A stretch of 64,000 bases of DNA from Armatimonadota bacterium (GTDB lineage: Bacteria; Armatimonadota; Fimbriimonadia; Fimbriimonadales; ATM1): positions 372,001 to 436,000 of the forward strand of contig QEUM01000004.1 of assembly GCA_003577165.1 (NCBI GenBank), in the 5' to 3' direction. Made by a program: the position numbers and the translations under genes. Of this stretch, positions 1-8,935 are shown piece by piece (position 1 is the first letter of the stretch; every line of letters starts with the position of its first letter). A model generated the notes under the pieces. The model did not search any database, was not told the DNA's origin, and saw only the letters and a list, made by a program, of their open reading frames with translations.

Positions 1-1
1 C

Positions 2-619
2 GGCGCGCCTACACTCGAGCAGACATTGAGGCATGAACTGTATACGATGAAGGCGGCCATTCAAGCGATCCAAGATGAGTTCTTGGAGGGTGACGTCGCC
101 CTGTTCGAAAAGGCGCTCGGGGATCGAGTCTCACCGGCTGTCAAGTATCTCCGCGAACTTCGCAGCAAAGACAAGAGCGAGCAGATCGAGTACTTCCGCG
201 GCTTCGCGCGAGAGGCGGACCTCGAGTACGAGCGGCTTGTCAAGATCGCAGGGCAGCCGACTGAGACATGGACTCCTCCACCCGACCCGAGCGGAACGCG
301 CCCCTGGAAGCGCTTCGCCGCGCACTACTTCCGAAGCGGAAGGTATCTCATGGACGCCTGGCTCGCGAACGAAGCGCTCCTGCGTCTGATGGCGGTGGAC
401 GCAGCGCTGCTCGCCAGGCTGAAGGAGGGGCGCGGATTGCCGAGCGATCTTTCGGGCCTCCCCGCTTGGCTCAGGACGGACCCCTATTCCGGTCAAGACT
501 TCGCCTACACTCCGAAGGGAATCGACTACTCGCTCTACAGTTTCGGACCGGATCGAAGGGATGACGGAGGGCCCTCAGGCGTCGAGGGTCGTGAGGCCGA
601 CTTCCTGCCTCCACGGTGA
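2..619 (+). CDS. Hypothetical protein, 5' end probably cut by the window edge
   Basis: The reading frame is open from base 2, so the gene probably begins outside the window. The first in-window start candidates are a TTG at 26 and an ATG at 47. The product is soluble and largely helical. Near the C-terminus it has a DPYSGQDFAYTPKGIDYSLY stretch followed by GPDRRDDGG. This resembles the 'DPFSGKPFRYR...YSVG...DDGG' tail I associate with uncharacterised proteins of Planctomycetes and related phyla. No enzymatic motif is visible. The 3' end overlaps the upstream part of the MOSC frame but not its likely ATG. Confidence 0.6.
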   Translation, partial: GAPTLEQTLRHELYTMKAAIQAIQDEFLEGDVALFEKALGDRVSPAVKYLRELRSKDKSEQIEYFRGFAREADLEYERLVKIAGQPTETWTPPPDPSGTRPWKRFAAHYFRSGRYLMDAWLANEALLRLMAVDAALLARLKEGRGLPSDLSGLPAWLRTDPYSGQDFAYTPKGIDYSLYSFGPDRRDDGGPSGVEGREADFLPPR

Positions 620-644
620 ATTCGGGTGGGTAGACTGCCAGGCG

Positions 645-1082
645 ATGGAGGGGCGAGTCGTTTCGGTCCGTCGCAAAATCCGGCGTCAGGAAATGGAAGA
701 GGCCACCTGCCTCGAGTTGTCTCCGTCCGGTATCGAGGGTGACTATCACTACGGTCATCCGACGAGGCAAGTGCTTCTGTTAGATCAGAGAACGCTGAGC
801 GAATTCGGATATCAGCCCGGCGAACTCCGTGAGCAGATTCTCTTGGATTTCGAGAATCTGCAGACGCTCAAGCCGGGAACTCAACTGCAGGTCGGCACTT
901 CGACTCTGCAAATCACCTTCGACTGCGCGCCGTGCAAGACCATGGCAGGCTACGTGGGCGAGGAAGCGGATTCGTTTATTTCCAAGATGACGGGCCGACG
1001 CGGAATGCTCGCCCGCGTTGTTGGGCCCGGTACCGTCAAGCCGGGAGACGTAGCAAGGGTGACTTGGAATGGAGGAGAGTAG
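645..1082 (+). CDS. MOSC domain-containing protein
   Basis: A 145-residue protein read from the ATG at 645. The frame is open further upstream to 561, but that part overlaps the preceding gene and lacks family character. Features typical of MOSC (molybdenum cofactor sulfurase C-terminal) proteins are the GIEGDYHYG segment, the RQVLLLDQ strand and the single conserved cysteine region FDCAPCKTM, which in the family carries or transfers sulfur. It is a stand-alone short MOSC protein; the family binds molybdenum cofactor or moves sulfur, but the substrate here is unknown. It overlaps the next gene by 14 bases, suggesting co-translation. Confidence 0.8.
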   Translation: MEGRVVSVRRKIRRQEMEEATCLELSPSGIEGDYHYGHPTRQVLLLDQRTLSEFGYQPGELREQILLDFENLQTLKPGTQLQVGTSTLQITFDCAPCKTMAGYVGEEADSFISKMTGRRGMLARVVGPGTVKPGDVARVTWNGGE

Positions 1083-1377
1083 ACCGAAGGACCGCTTCGG
1101 TCTCATCCTGGGCGCGATCGTCTTCTTGGGTGGAATCTCGTTGCTCGGTTTGACCTTTTACAAGGCGTGGGATCTGTTTTCTCAGCCCCCCTCCACGCTC
1201 ATTGAGAGCAGCAATCCGGACGTCGCGAAGATCGGCGCCTCGATCGGCGATGTTCTCCTTCGCATCGCCTTCCTGCTCGTGATGTGCGTCGCAGGCTCGA
1301 TTATCTCGAGCCGAGGCATTCAGATGTACTTCGCCGCGTCGGGGCAAACCTCGACGAAGCAGAAGAAACTGCCTTAG
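1069..1377 (+). CDS. Small two-helix membrane protein
   Basis: A 102-residue product with a short charged N-terminus, one hydrophobic helix at about residues 11-30 and a second at about 62-80, ending in a lysine-rich tail (QTSTKQKKLP). It starts inside the end of the MOSC gene and is probably translated with it. Its last four bases overlap the convergent end of the S9 peptidase gene. I do not recognise a family, and nothing suggests an enzyme. Confidence 0.6.
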   Translation: MEESRPKDRFGLILGAIVFLGGISLLGLTFYKAWDLFSQPPSTLIESSNPDVAKIGASIGDVLLRIAFLLVMCVAGSIISSRGIQMYFAASGQTSTKQKKLP

Positions 1378-4214
1378 CCCCCGCCCTTAATCTCCAATCC
1401 GAGGGACTTGCCCTTGGCCGTTGCCGGGACTCCTTCCAGTAACCAGGCGGGCGCAGGCGCGCCCATGAGATAGTGGTCGAAGAACTGCTGCATGCGGATC
1501 GCCCAGTCTTTCTGGTTCACCCTCTTTCCGATTCCATGGTCTTCGCCGTTGTAGTTCACGAGCCAACTCGGCTTTCCGAGGCGGCGCAAGGCGGTAAACA
1601 ACTCGATGCCTTGCGTCCACGGCACGGCGCCGTCGTTGTCGTTGTGCAGGATGAGTAACGGAGTCGAGACCTTGTCCACCCAAAAGATCGGCGAGTTCTC
1701 AATGAAACGCAGCGGATAATCCCAAATCGTGCCGCCGATTCTGCTTTGCGTCTTTTCGTATTGGAACATCCGGCTCATTCCGGTGCCATACCGGATGCCA
1801 CCATAGGCGCTGATCATGTTCGAAACTGGCGCGCCGGCCTCTGCGCAGGCGAACAAGTTGGTCTGCGTCACCATATACGCGATCTGATATCCGCCCCAAC
1901 TGTGGCCCTGAATGCCGATCCGCTTGGGGTCGATGTAGCCGCGTCCCGCCACCTCTTGGATTCCGGACAGGACAGCCTTCATGCAACTGTCTCCCGGATA
2001 TCCGACGGTGTAGGGAATGTCGGGCCGGAACACAACGTAACCTCGGCTCACGTAGAAGGACGTGTTAATCGAGCTGCTTCCAGGAGCGGGAGGCGTGTAA
2101 GCATGGAGCGTGTCGCTGAGCCGCTCGTAGATGTAAACGAGAAGCGGATAGGACTTTCCTGGATCGAAGTTCTCCGGCTTATAAAGCACTCCGCTCAGCG
2201 GGACTCCGTCCGCCGATCTCCAAAAGACCAACTCCGATGTTCCCCAGTTGTAGTCTGACTGCTGTGGGTTCGCGTCGCTCACCTGCGTCTGCTGTGCGAA
2301 CGAAGTGGAGGCAACCCACAGGTTGGGGAATTCGGAGAAAGATTGTTTGGTGTAGACCACACGATCGGCGTTCTCAGCCTTCACCGGATTCGAGAACGCC
2401 TTCGGTTCGAGAACGAGTTTCTCGACCAGGGGCATCTGGCGCCACCGAACGCTGAAGAAGCCCTCATCTCGCGTTTCCAGATCTTCCGCCTTAAGGAGTA
2501 TTGGCTTTTCGACGTTCAACGCCCGTTCCGTGTCGAGGCGCACGATCCGCAGCTGCACGTTTCGGATCCTGCCATAGCCTCCCGTGAGGCACACAGGCCG
2601 ATCCTTCGCGGTGGGGTCGACAATCCAAGCGTCGAAGCGATCGTACACGACGACGGAGGCGTCATCGGTCGTCCATCCACCCAAGCCGTACGGTGGGGGG
2701 GGAGCCGGGTGATCGTCGAGTTCGTCGAACAGCGGGTGTCGGATACCGGACGTGATGGGGTACTTGTCGTGCGTCAGAACATTAAGCGCAAACCACTGCC
2801 GGACGTCGTTGTCGAACCACGTGATGAACTTCCCTTGCGGCGAGAACGAAACCGGCCCGTCGTGTTGTGTGAGGAACTGCTTCGCTTTGCCAGTGGCGAC
2901 GTCGACGAGATAGAGATCGCGATAAGTGGTATCCCAAGAGACGAGTTGGCGGTAGGGCAGGGAACTTGACCCAAGAGCGTATCTTCCGTCTCCTTCCTGC
3001 GACAGGGTCACGTCAGGCATGTCTTTCGTCGCAAGTTGCACGATCGTTCCTTCATTCAAGTGGCACACGGCGCGGAATGTGCGGTTGATTTCCGCGGAGG
3101 CCTGACGCAACTGCATTGGTTGGAGCAGCGGGTCTTTCCAGTTCCAAACGTCGAGGACGGGCTTTTCCTGTTCGTCGCCCTTCGGCTCCTCTTTGGGTTT
3201 TGCGGGCGCCGTCGAGAAATACAATCGGCTTCCGCTCTTTGAGAAGTCGAGACCCGGGTTGCTCGCGATTTCCCATCCGGCTGGAATGCCTGGCATTCCA
3301 TTCTCGATTACGTTTGAGAGTTGACCGTTTCTCCAGCAGTAGACCGCTTTTGCAGGTTCCTTCTGATCGTAAGTTTGGTGGTTGGAGGTGAACGCGATCT
3401 CCCCACCGGAATCGGACACAGTCAAATTCGCGACTGCTCCGACGCCTGCGAAAACCGTATTCGTGTCCCCGGATGAAGGGTCCAAGACAAAGACGCCGTC
3501 ATTTGCGCCCGACTTGCCGGAAACGACGTACACAAGGCTCTTTCCGTCTTCGGTCCAGGAAAAGTGAAGCACGTCTTCCAGCAGCAACCTGCGACCAGTT
3601 GCGAGTTCCTGGAGCACCAGCTTGGAGCCGAGAGGGTCAGAGGCCTTCTTCTGTGGCCCCTTCGGAGGCTGCGGAGTCTGTTTCGGCTCTTCCGCCGGAG
3701 GCGGCTTCTGACCCTCCGGTGCCGGCGCAGGGTCCTTCGTGGGCCTGAAGGCGAACCATCCTGCGTCTTTACCGGGGAAGGCAAGGGAGTCGACCCTCTC
3801 GGTCCGGACCACCTCCCCAGTCGTGAGGTTGAGAACGGCGAGCTCGTTCTTCGGCATCTCGTCCGGTTTCTTCTTCGCCTTCGTCGCCGCGTCAACATCC
3901 GCCTTCTTCGGGACGACCAGGCAGACGGCGAACTTGGAGTCGGACGAGAATCGGCCATTTGTCCCGCGCTCGATGGCCATATCCCGGCCCGTGGCCGTGT
4001 CCCGGACGATCAGTTTGGCGTCCCCCTCCGGCGGGGCCAAAACGTACTGGACGAACCGGCCGTCGGCCGAGATCGCCTGGCTCCGGAGAGACAGCCACTT
4101 GTCGTAATCCGAGTGGTCCAGCGGGCGCTCCTGGGCAAAAGCCGACAGGTGCAGGCAGACGGCAGCGAACAACAGCCCCAGGGGGCCAAGACGACCAAGA
4201 ACAGGACGCATCAA
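1374..4214 (-). CDS. Secreted prolyl oligopeptidase family (S9) serine peptidase
   Basis: A 946-residue protein with an N-terminal signal peptide ending near residue 27 (AVCLHLSAFAQ). A long beta-propeller-like region interrupted by a Pro/Lys/Glu-rich linker at about 160-190 leads into a C-terminal alpha/beta hydrolase. The nucleophile elbow is GHSWGGYQ (Ser about 772), the acid lies in HNDNDGAVPW (about 857) and the histidine in DHGIG (about 889). This is the catalytic order of dipeptidyl aminopeptidase/acylaminoacyl peptidase enzymes. It probably degrades peptides outside the inner membrane. A strong GGAGGGAGAGAG ribosome site precedes the ATG. It is divergent from motA. Confidence 0.9.
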   Translation of the reverse strand: MMRPVLGRLGPLGLLFAAVCLHLSAFAQERPLDHSDYDKWLSLRSQAISADGRFVQYVLAPPEGDAKLIVRDTATGRDMAIERGTNGRFSSDSKFAVCLVVPKKADVDAATKAKKKPDEMPKNELAVLNLTTGEVVRTERVDSLAFPGKDAGWFAFRPTKDPAPAPEGQKPPPAEEPKQTPQPPKGPQKKASDPLGSKLVLQELATGRRLLLEDVLHFSWTEDGKSLVYVVSGKSGANDGVFVLDPSSGDTNTVFAGVGAVANLTVSDSGGEIAFTSNHQTYDQKEPAKAVYCWRNGQLSNVIENGMPGIPAGWEIASNPGLDFSKSGSRLYFSTAPAKPKEEPKGDEQEKPVLDVWNWKDPLLQPMQLRQASAEINRTFRAVCHLNEGTIVQLATKDMPDVTLSQEGDGRYALGSSSLPYRQLVSWDTTYRDLYLVDVATGKAKQFLTQHDGPVSFSPQGKFITWFDNDVRQWFALNVLTHDKYPITSGIRHPLFDELDDHPAPPPPYGLGGWTTDDASVVVYDRFDAWIVDPTAKDRPVCLTGGYGRIRNVQLRIVRLDTERALNVEKPILLKAEDLETRDEGFFSVRWRQMPLVEKLVLEPKAFSNPVKAENADRVVYTKQSFSEFPNLWVASTSFAQQTQVSDANPQQSDYNWGTSELVFWRSADGVPLSGVLYKPENFDPGKSYPLLVYIYERLSDTLHAYTPPAPGSSSINTSFYVSRGYVVFRPDIPYTVGYPGDSCMKAVLSGIQEVAGRGYIDPKRIGIQGHSWGGYQIAYMVTQTNLFACAEAGAPVSNMISAYGGIRYGTGMSRMFQYEKTQSRIGGTIWDYPLRFIENSPIFWVDKVSTPLLILHNDNDGAVPWTQGIELFTALRRLGKPSWLVNYNGEDHGIGKRVNQKDWAIRMQQFFDHYLMGAPAPAWLLEGVPATAKGKSLGLEIKGGG

Positions 4215-4324
4215 CTCTCTCCCTCCAGATTCGGCCTCGAGGGGCCGAAACGAGGCAGAAGGATACTCCGCTCCGAGGGTCGCCGGGGGAGCCGGCTGGC
4301 AACCGTTTCTCGGGCGTGGCCAGG

Positions 4325-4352
4325 TTCAGTTTCAGGCGCAGGACGCCGATAT
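4325..4352 (+). promoter_or_regulatory. Sigma-28-like (FliA) promoter upstream of motA
   Basis: TTCAGTTT at 4325-4332 is followed after 12 bases by GCCGATAT at 4345-4352. The flagellar sigma-28 consensus is TAAAGTTT-N11-GCCGATAA, so the -10 matches 7 of 8 and the -35 matches 6 of 8 with one extra spacer base. It lies 53 bases before the motA ATG, where class-III flagellar promoters are expected. An anti-sigma-28 (FlgM) gene in the same window supports the reading. No transcript data are available. Confidence 0.55.
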
Positions 4353-4405
4353 GAAAGGGGGATGCTGCGGCCCCTTCCTACGAGTCTCCCCGGCGGTGAG
4401 GCCCC

Positions 4406-5260
4406 ATGATTATTGGCCTGATCGTCGTGCTCCTTGCCGTCCTCGGCGGATTCATGATCGCCGGCGGGCAGGTGGCCGTTCTCATCCAGATCTCCGAGTT
4501 CATCGTGATCGGCGGTGCGGCGATCGGCTCGATCCTGGTTTCGAATCCTCCCTCCTTCATCGGGAAGATGATCAAGGAGTGTATGACCTTGATGAAGCCG
4601 AGCCCCTACAGCAAGGACGCGTACATGTCGCTCCTGAAAATGCTGTTCAATATGTTCAACCTGGCTCGAAGGGACGGACTGCTTGCACTCGAGGGCCACG
4701 TCGAAGATCCTGAGAACAGTGAAGTCTTCAAGCAGTGTCCGCAACTTCTGGAGAACCATCACGCGCTTTCGTTCTTCGCAGACACAACGAAAGTGATTCT
4801 CACAGGCGCGGTTGCGCCACATGACTTGATGGAGATGATGGAGATTGATCTCGAAGTCTTCGATCACGAGGTGGGACACACTGCGCACGTCGTGCAAACA
4901 ACGGGAGATGCGATGCCTGGGTTTGGCATCGTCGCCGCGGTTTTGGGAGTCATCGTAACGATGGGCTCGATTGGCGGCGATCCCGCGCAGATCGGGCACC
5001 ACGTCGCCGCCGCTCTGGTGGGCACGATGCTCGGCGTGCTGATGGCCTACGGCGTTTTCGGCCCGATCGCCTCCGGACTGATGAAGCGCAACAAGCAGGC
5101 GATTCAGTACATGCACTGCGTTCGCTACGCGCTCTTTAGTTTTGCGCGGGGCGAAAGTCCCATCACGTGCATCGAATTTGCGCGAAGAAATATTGATCCG
5201 GAAATCCGTCCGAGTTTTTCCGAGATGGAGAAAGCGGTCCGCAACAAGGAAGCCGCCTAA
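4406..5260 (+). CDS. motA: Flagellar motor stator protein MotA
   Basis: A 284-residue inner-membrane protein of normal MotA length. Two N-terminal membrane helices (from MIIGLIVVLLAVLGGFMIAG) are followed by a cytoplasmic loop of about 120 residues. Two more helices carry the conserved PGFGIVAAVLGVIVTMGSIG and LVGTMLGVLMAYGVFGP segments. With MotB it forms the proton-conducting stator of the flagellar motor. motB begins three bases after its stop codon, and a sigma-28-like promoter lies upstream. No other flagellar structural genes lie in this window. Confidence 0.95.
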   Translation: MIIGLIVVLLAVLGGFMIAGGQVAVLIQISEFIVIGGAAIGSILVSNPPSFIGKMIKECMTLMKPSPYSKDAYMSLLKMLFNMFNLARRDGLLALEGHVEDPENSEVFKQCPQLLENHHALSFFADTTKVILTGAVAPHDLMEMMEIDLEVFDHEVGHTAHVVQTTGDAMPGFGIVAAVLGVIVTMGSIGGDPAQIGHHVAAALVGTMLGVLMAYGVFGPIASGLMKRNKQAIQYMHCVRYALFSFARGESPITCIEFARRNIDPEIRPSFSEMEKAVRNKEAA

Positions 5261-5263
5261 GCG

Positions 5264-6148
5264 ATGAGCAGTCAGCAGCAGCCTATCATCGTCAAGAAGA
5301 TCCGAAAGGCCGGACATGGTCACCATGGCGGGTCGTGGAAGGTCGCGTTCGCCGACTTCATGACCGCGATGATGGCCTTCTTCCTCGTCATGTGGATCAT
5401 TGGCCTCGATGAGGAGACGAGGAGCGCCATCGCCGGCTACTTCAATGACCCGCTCGACTTTGCGAAGAAGAGTCAGGGCAGCAAGCTTGAAAGCCTGATG
5501 AGCAAGGACGCCAACCAGAAGGGCAACGAGGAACCTGCGAACGACCTCGATGGCTTGCGTTGGAAAGAGGATGAGCAGAAGCGACTCGACGAACTGGGAA
5601 AGCAGATTCGCCAGGCGATCGAACAGGAAGGCGACCTAAAGGAACTTGGAAAATTCGTGCAAATCAGCGAGTCCGAAGAAGGGCTGGTTCTCGAATTCGT
5701 CGAAGGGGCGGGTTCCATGTTCTTCGAATCAGGGAGCGCCGAAGTGCGCCCTGTCGCTCGCAAGCTGTTCAATCGGCTCGGGGGCATACTCGCAAAGCAG
5801 CCGAGGAACATGACCATTGATGGCCACACCGACGCTCAACCCTTCAACTCGTCAACAGGCTACGACAACTGGAACCTTTCCAACGACCGAGCCGTAGCCG
5901 TGCTCCGGGTCCTTCAGTCCGCGGGAGTTCAAGAGAAGTACATCCTTGCCGTTCGAGGATTCGCTGACCGCAGACTCAAAGATAAGAGGAACCCGCTGAG
6001 TTTCGTCAACCGGCGCGTGACGGTGCTCCTGCCATACAAGTGGAAAGAGAGCGAAGTGCTCGGATACACAGGGGAGAAGGCTTCCAGTAAGCAGGCGGTC
6101 ATCCGCGAGTCCCTCGACATAAGAAGGGGAGAAACCGGGCCACAATAG
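5264..6148 (+). CDS. motB: Flagellar motor stator protein MotB
   Basis: A 294-residue protein with a positively charged N-terminus (KKIRKAGHGHHGG), then one membrane helix ADFMTAMMAFFLVMWIIGL. The Asp of ADFMTAMMAFF is the proton-binding residue of the family. The periplasmic part has an OmpA-like peptidoglycan-binding domain from about residue 130, with TIDGHTDAQPF and the NRRV signature (FVNRRVTVLL). It is the peptidoglycan-anchored stator partner of the upstream MotA, and the two genes form an operon. The cysteine desulfurase gene begins four bases after it. Confidence 0.95.
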   Translation: MSSQQQPIIVKKIRKAGHGHHGGSWKVAFADFMTAMMAFFLVMWIIGLDEETRSAIAGYFNDPLDFAKKSQGSKLESLMSKDANQKGNEEPANDLDGLRWKEDEQKRLDELGKQIRQAIEQEGDLKELGKFVQISESEEGLVLEFVEGAGSMFFESGSAEVRPVARKLFNRLGGILAKQPRNMTIDGHTDAQPFNSSTGYDNWNLSNDRAVAVLRVLQSAGVQEKYILAVRGFADRRLKDKRNPLSFVNRRVTVLLPYKWKESEVLGYTGEKASSKQAVIRESLDIRRGETGPQ

Positions 6149-6152
6149 GAGC

Positions 6153-7295
6153 GTGGAGAGGATCTACCTCGACTACGCGGCCACCACACCTCTCGAACCG
6201 GCAGCCATCGAAGCGATGCTGCCGTTTCTTCGCACGAGTTTTCATAATCCGTCGAGCCTCTATGAAGGCGCAAGAGAAGCACGACGCGCAGTCGACGCAG
6301 CAAGAGACAGGATCGCAGGCGTCCTCTCCTGTCATCCCGCGGAACTGATCTTCACGTCTTCCGGGACCGAGTCAGCGAATCTCGCCGTCATCGGGTCGCT
6401 GATCGCTGCGCGTGACTCCGGCCGCAAGAAAGTTCTCCTCGGTGCGACGGAACACCACGCTGTTCTCAACCTGACCGAGTGGATCTCGCGCCTCGGATTC
6501 GAACCCCGGATCTGCGATCCAAGACGGATTGTCGAAGAGATCGATGAGCAAGCGTTTCTCGCAAGCGTGATGCATGCGAACAACGAGACGGGGGAGATTT
6601 ACGACTTCGCTCGAATCGGCTCGATGTGCAGGCATCACGGAGTTCTCTACCATTGCGACGCCGTCCAGTCTTTTGGCATCCTTCCCATCGACCTAACAAC
6701 AGCTCCGATTGACTTGCTGACCTTATCTGGACACAAATGCTATGGCCCTAAGGGCGTAGGCGTCCTGTACGTGAGAGCCGGCGTACGCCTTGCGCCGCTC
6801 ATTACCGGAGGGGGGCAAGAAAGAGAGTTGCGTTCCGGAACGGAGAACGTGGCGGCCATCGTCGGCTTGGGGGCGGCGATTGAGTCAACATACAGGGACG
6901 CTTCTCGCGCCTCCAGAATACAAGCCGCGCGCGATGAATTCGAGAAGCGACTCTTTGGAGGCTGCGGCGAAGAAGGACTGCCCAGGCCGATACCCACACT
7001 CGGCGAAGGCGTTGCGAGACTGCCGCAGCACTGTCACGTCCGATTTCCGGGCGCGGACGCTCAGAGCATGTTGATCAACCTGGACTCTTTCGGCGTCGAC
7101 GCAGGTTCCGGCGCGGCTTGCAGTTCCGGAAGCGTCGAGCCATCGCACGTTTTAACGGCGATGGGTTTCAGCGCGTCAGAGGCCAAGGAGTGCCTTCGAT
7201 TTACATTTGGCAAGGACACGTCGCCTGAGGCGCCGGTGGAGGCGGCCAAGAGAGTCGTTCGTGCCTATTCGGCCGTTCTCTGCCCTCGGAAATAG
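6153..7295 (+). CDS. Cysteine desulfurase, IscS/NifS family
   Basis: A 380-residue PLP-dependent aminotransferase-fold enzyme that removes sulfur from cysteine for Fe-S clusters and thio-cofactors. The N-terminus IYLDYAATTPLEP, the cofactor lysine in LTLSGHKCYGPKGVG and the catalytic cysteine loop GSGAACSSGS are all present. The HxxRxPG-like HCHVRFPG is close to the usual form. The start is a GTG right after the motB stop. No iscU, iscR or thiI is next to it. Because the same window carries a probable selenoprotein, a role in selenium delivery is possible but only a guess. Confidence 0.92.
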   Translation: MERIYLDYAATTPLEPAAIEAMLPFLRTSFHNPSSLYEGAREARRAVDAARDRIAGVLSCHPAELIFTSSGTESANLAVIGSLIAARDSGRKKVLLGATEHHAVLNLTEWISRLGFEPRICDPRRIVEEIDEQAFLASVMHANNETGEIYDFARIGSMCRHHGVLYHCDAVQSFGILPIDLTTAPIDLLTLSGHKCYGPKGVGVLYVRAGVRLAPLITGGGQERELRSGTENVAAIVGLGAAIESTYRDASRASRIQAARDEFEKRLFGGCGEEGLPRPIPTLGEGVARLPQHCHVRFPGADAQSMLINLDSFGVDAGSGAACSSGSVEPSHVLTAMGFSASEAKECLRFTFGKDTSPEAPVEAAKRVVRAYSAVLCPRK

Positions 7296-8029
7296 GGGAT
7301 GCAGAGGTAGAGGACGCCGGCGACCGAGGGGATTGTCCAGAGCAGCGGCAGGTACTCGCCGAGAACGATGTCGGTAAAGGCGAGCCACCCGGCCAGAACC
7401 CACATCCACTTCGTCACGAAAACCGTATCGCTCTGTTCCGTCCTTTCGCTTTCCGGCGCGAGAGACGCCAATCCGACAAATCCCGCGAAGAGAGCGACCC
7501 CCCAGAGGAGCACCATGACCCATCCGGGAAGACCGAAACCCCACGACAGGGGGGGGTGATGACGAGTCGTGCCGAATAGCGGAGTCGCCGCAAGGCCATA
7601 CAGGAGCGAAGTGACGGCCATGGAGACGGGGCGAAATCGCGGGGTTCGACCCAGGCAATAGACCGGAAACGTCACGGATAACCAGAACAACGGCTCGATC
7701 ATCCTCCAGATCCAGTCGAATCCGCGCGCGAGTTCGAAGTCCGTTTGGAATAGGAACCGAGAAACGTTGATTACGGAAACGAGCAGCGCAGGAATCAACA
7801 ATGCCTGCGCGAGTTCCTTCCATGTCGACTTGTCTGCGAACCTCGTGACACAAGCGGCAAAACCGAAGAAGAGAATGGCCGCAGACCAAGCGTGCAGCGC
7901 CCTGTAGAACTCGTGCGTGAGCGGAACTCCGCCAGGCCACAGCCTCCTGCCGACGAACACGACGCCAAGAACTGCGATCAAGAAGGCGCAGCCCAGCAGG
8001 AGGGAGTCTAATTTCCGAGGTCTACCCAA
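7265..8029 (-). CDS. Polytopic membrane protein, unknown function
   Basis: A 254-residue protein with about seven hydrophobic segments spread over its length (for example SLLLGCAFLIAVLGVVFVG, LLIPALLVSVINV and VMVLLWGVALFAGFVGLA). It has no recognised catalytic motif. Its 3' end overlaps the convergent cysteine desulfurase gene by 31 bases. Its start overlaps the end of the upstream orphan gene by 22 bases, so the two are probably cotranscribed. Confidence 0.6.
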   Translation of the reverse strand: MGRPRKLDSLLLGCAFLIAVLGVVFVGRRLWPGGVPLTHEFYRALHAWSAAILFFGFAACVTRFADKSTWKELAQALLIPALLVSVINVSRFLFQTDFELARGFDWIWRMIEPLFWLSVTFPVYCLGRTPRFRPVSMAVTSLLYGLAATPLFGTTRHHPPLSWGFGLPGWVMVLLWGVALFAGFVGLASLAPESERTEQSDTVFVTKWMWVLAGWLAFTDIVLGEYLPLLWTIPSVAGVLYLCIPYFRGQRTAE

Positions 8030-8907
8030 GCCCGAACCCCCTTCGCCGCGCCGCGGCCGTCTTCATCAGTGAATTCAAGCACGGGCCGGTCGCCCCACTC
8101 GTCCGACTTCTTTGACCCAACCACGATGTAGAGCGGCGTTCCCGGAGCAAAAGCGGTCTCCCCCGCCTTCATGGGGAGCCCAAGAAGGGTTTGTTGCGCC
8201 GCTGCGATCAACATGCGTGCGGCTCCGTCTCTCAAGTCCATCGGAATGCCGAACATCTCGAATTCCGGCAGATTGAATTTTGCGAGGCCGCGCGTGCTGA
8301 TCCAGAGTCCGTCTGACAACGCCACGGCTTTGATGCTCCCAATTTCGCGGAAGTCAAGTCTGGGATCGAGCCGGCCAGGTAAACGAAATTCCTTCGGATC
8401 GCGATAGACCTCCGCCAGCGGATCTGCAATCACTCCGTTCGAGAGTTCAGCGATGCGGCTTGCAACGTCGAGAAAGAACCGCACGGACGGGAACAATTCT
8501 GGCGAGTATCCCTTGAACGTGAGGGTCATGAGATACTGCGCCCCCTTCGCTAACGCGAGTTTCTCACCGACGAGGCCGGCTTCGGCCAAAGACTTCGGAT
8601 CTTCGGGAAGGCGAAAGTGCGGGACCTGGGCCAATTCGAACAGATCGAAGAGCAGAACGGTGTCTCGGTTTTTCGTCGTAATCGCATAACTGCCGACCAG
8701 AAGTGGCTGGTTCAGCATGTCCTTCGAGACGCCTTCTGAGAGCGGCGCACCGAATCCTGCCACTGCGCCGTTGCTGCCGTCAGGGTTGACGACCTGGAGC
8801 ATCGGCGGCAGAGGTCCTGGTCCGGCGAGGATGCTCAAGTAGAAGTTCTTGTTCAGTGTAAGAGGGCTCTCTTGTTTCGCTCCCTTACGGAATGGCCACA
8901 ATCTCAT
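8008..8907 (-). CDS. Conserved-looking soluble protein of unknown function
   Basis: A 299-residue protein without signal peptide or membrane helix. It contains a long mixed alpha/beta region with LSDGLWISTRGLAKFNLPEF and DGAARMLIAAAQQTLLGLP near residues 200-240. The C-terminal half faintly recalls DUF4261-type proteins, but I cannot confirm this by eye. It overlaps the downstream membrane-protein gene and follows the ABC ATPase gene by 28 bases, so it may sit in the same transcript. Confidence 0.55.
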   Translation of the reverse strand: MRLWPFRKGAKQESPLTLNKNFYLSILAGPGPLPPMLQVVNPDGSNGAVAGFGAPLSEGVSKDMLNQPLLVGSYAITTKNRDTVLLFDLFELAQVPHFRLPEDPKSLAEAGLVGEKLALAKGAQYLMTLTFKGYSPELFPSVRFFLDVASRIAELSNGVIADPLAEVYRDPKEFRLPGRLDPRLDFREIGSIKAVALSDGLWISTRGLAKFNLPEFEMFGIPMDLRDGAARMLIAAAQQTLLGLPMKAGETAFAPGTPLYIVVGSKKSDEWGDRPVLEFTDEDGRGAAKGVRAWVDLGN

Positions 8908-8935
8908 CGTCGCAACCAGCTTCGAGTTCTTCTGC

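Noticed and set aside
3564-4409. 281-codon plus-strand frame opposite the S9 peptidase start
   Set aside because: Shadow of the peptidase signal peptide and linker, Arg-rich, no motif.
4211-5326. Long open frame on the minus strand opposite motA, 371 codons
   Set aside because: It is antisense to the clear motA gene and is His/Arg-rich without any family motif, as expected for a GC-rich shadow frame.
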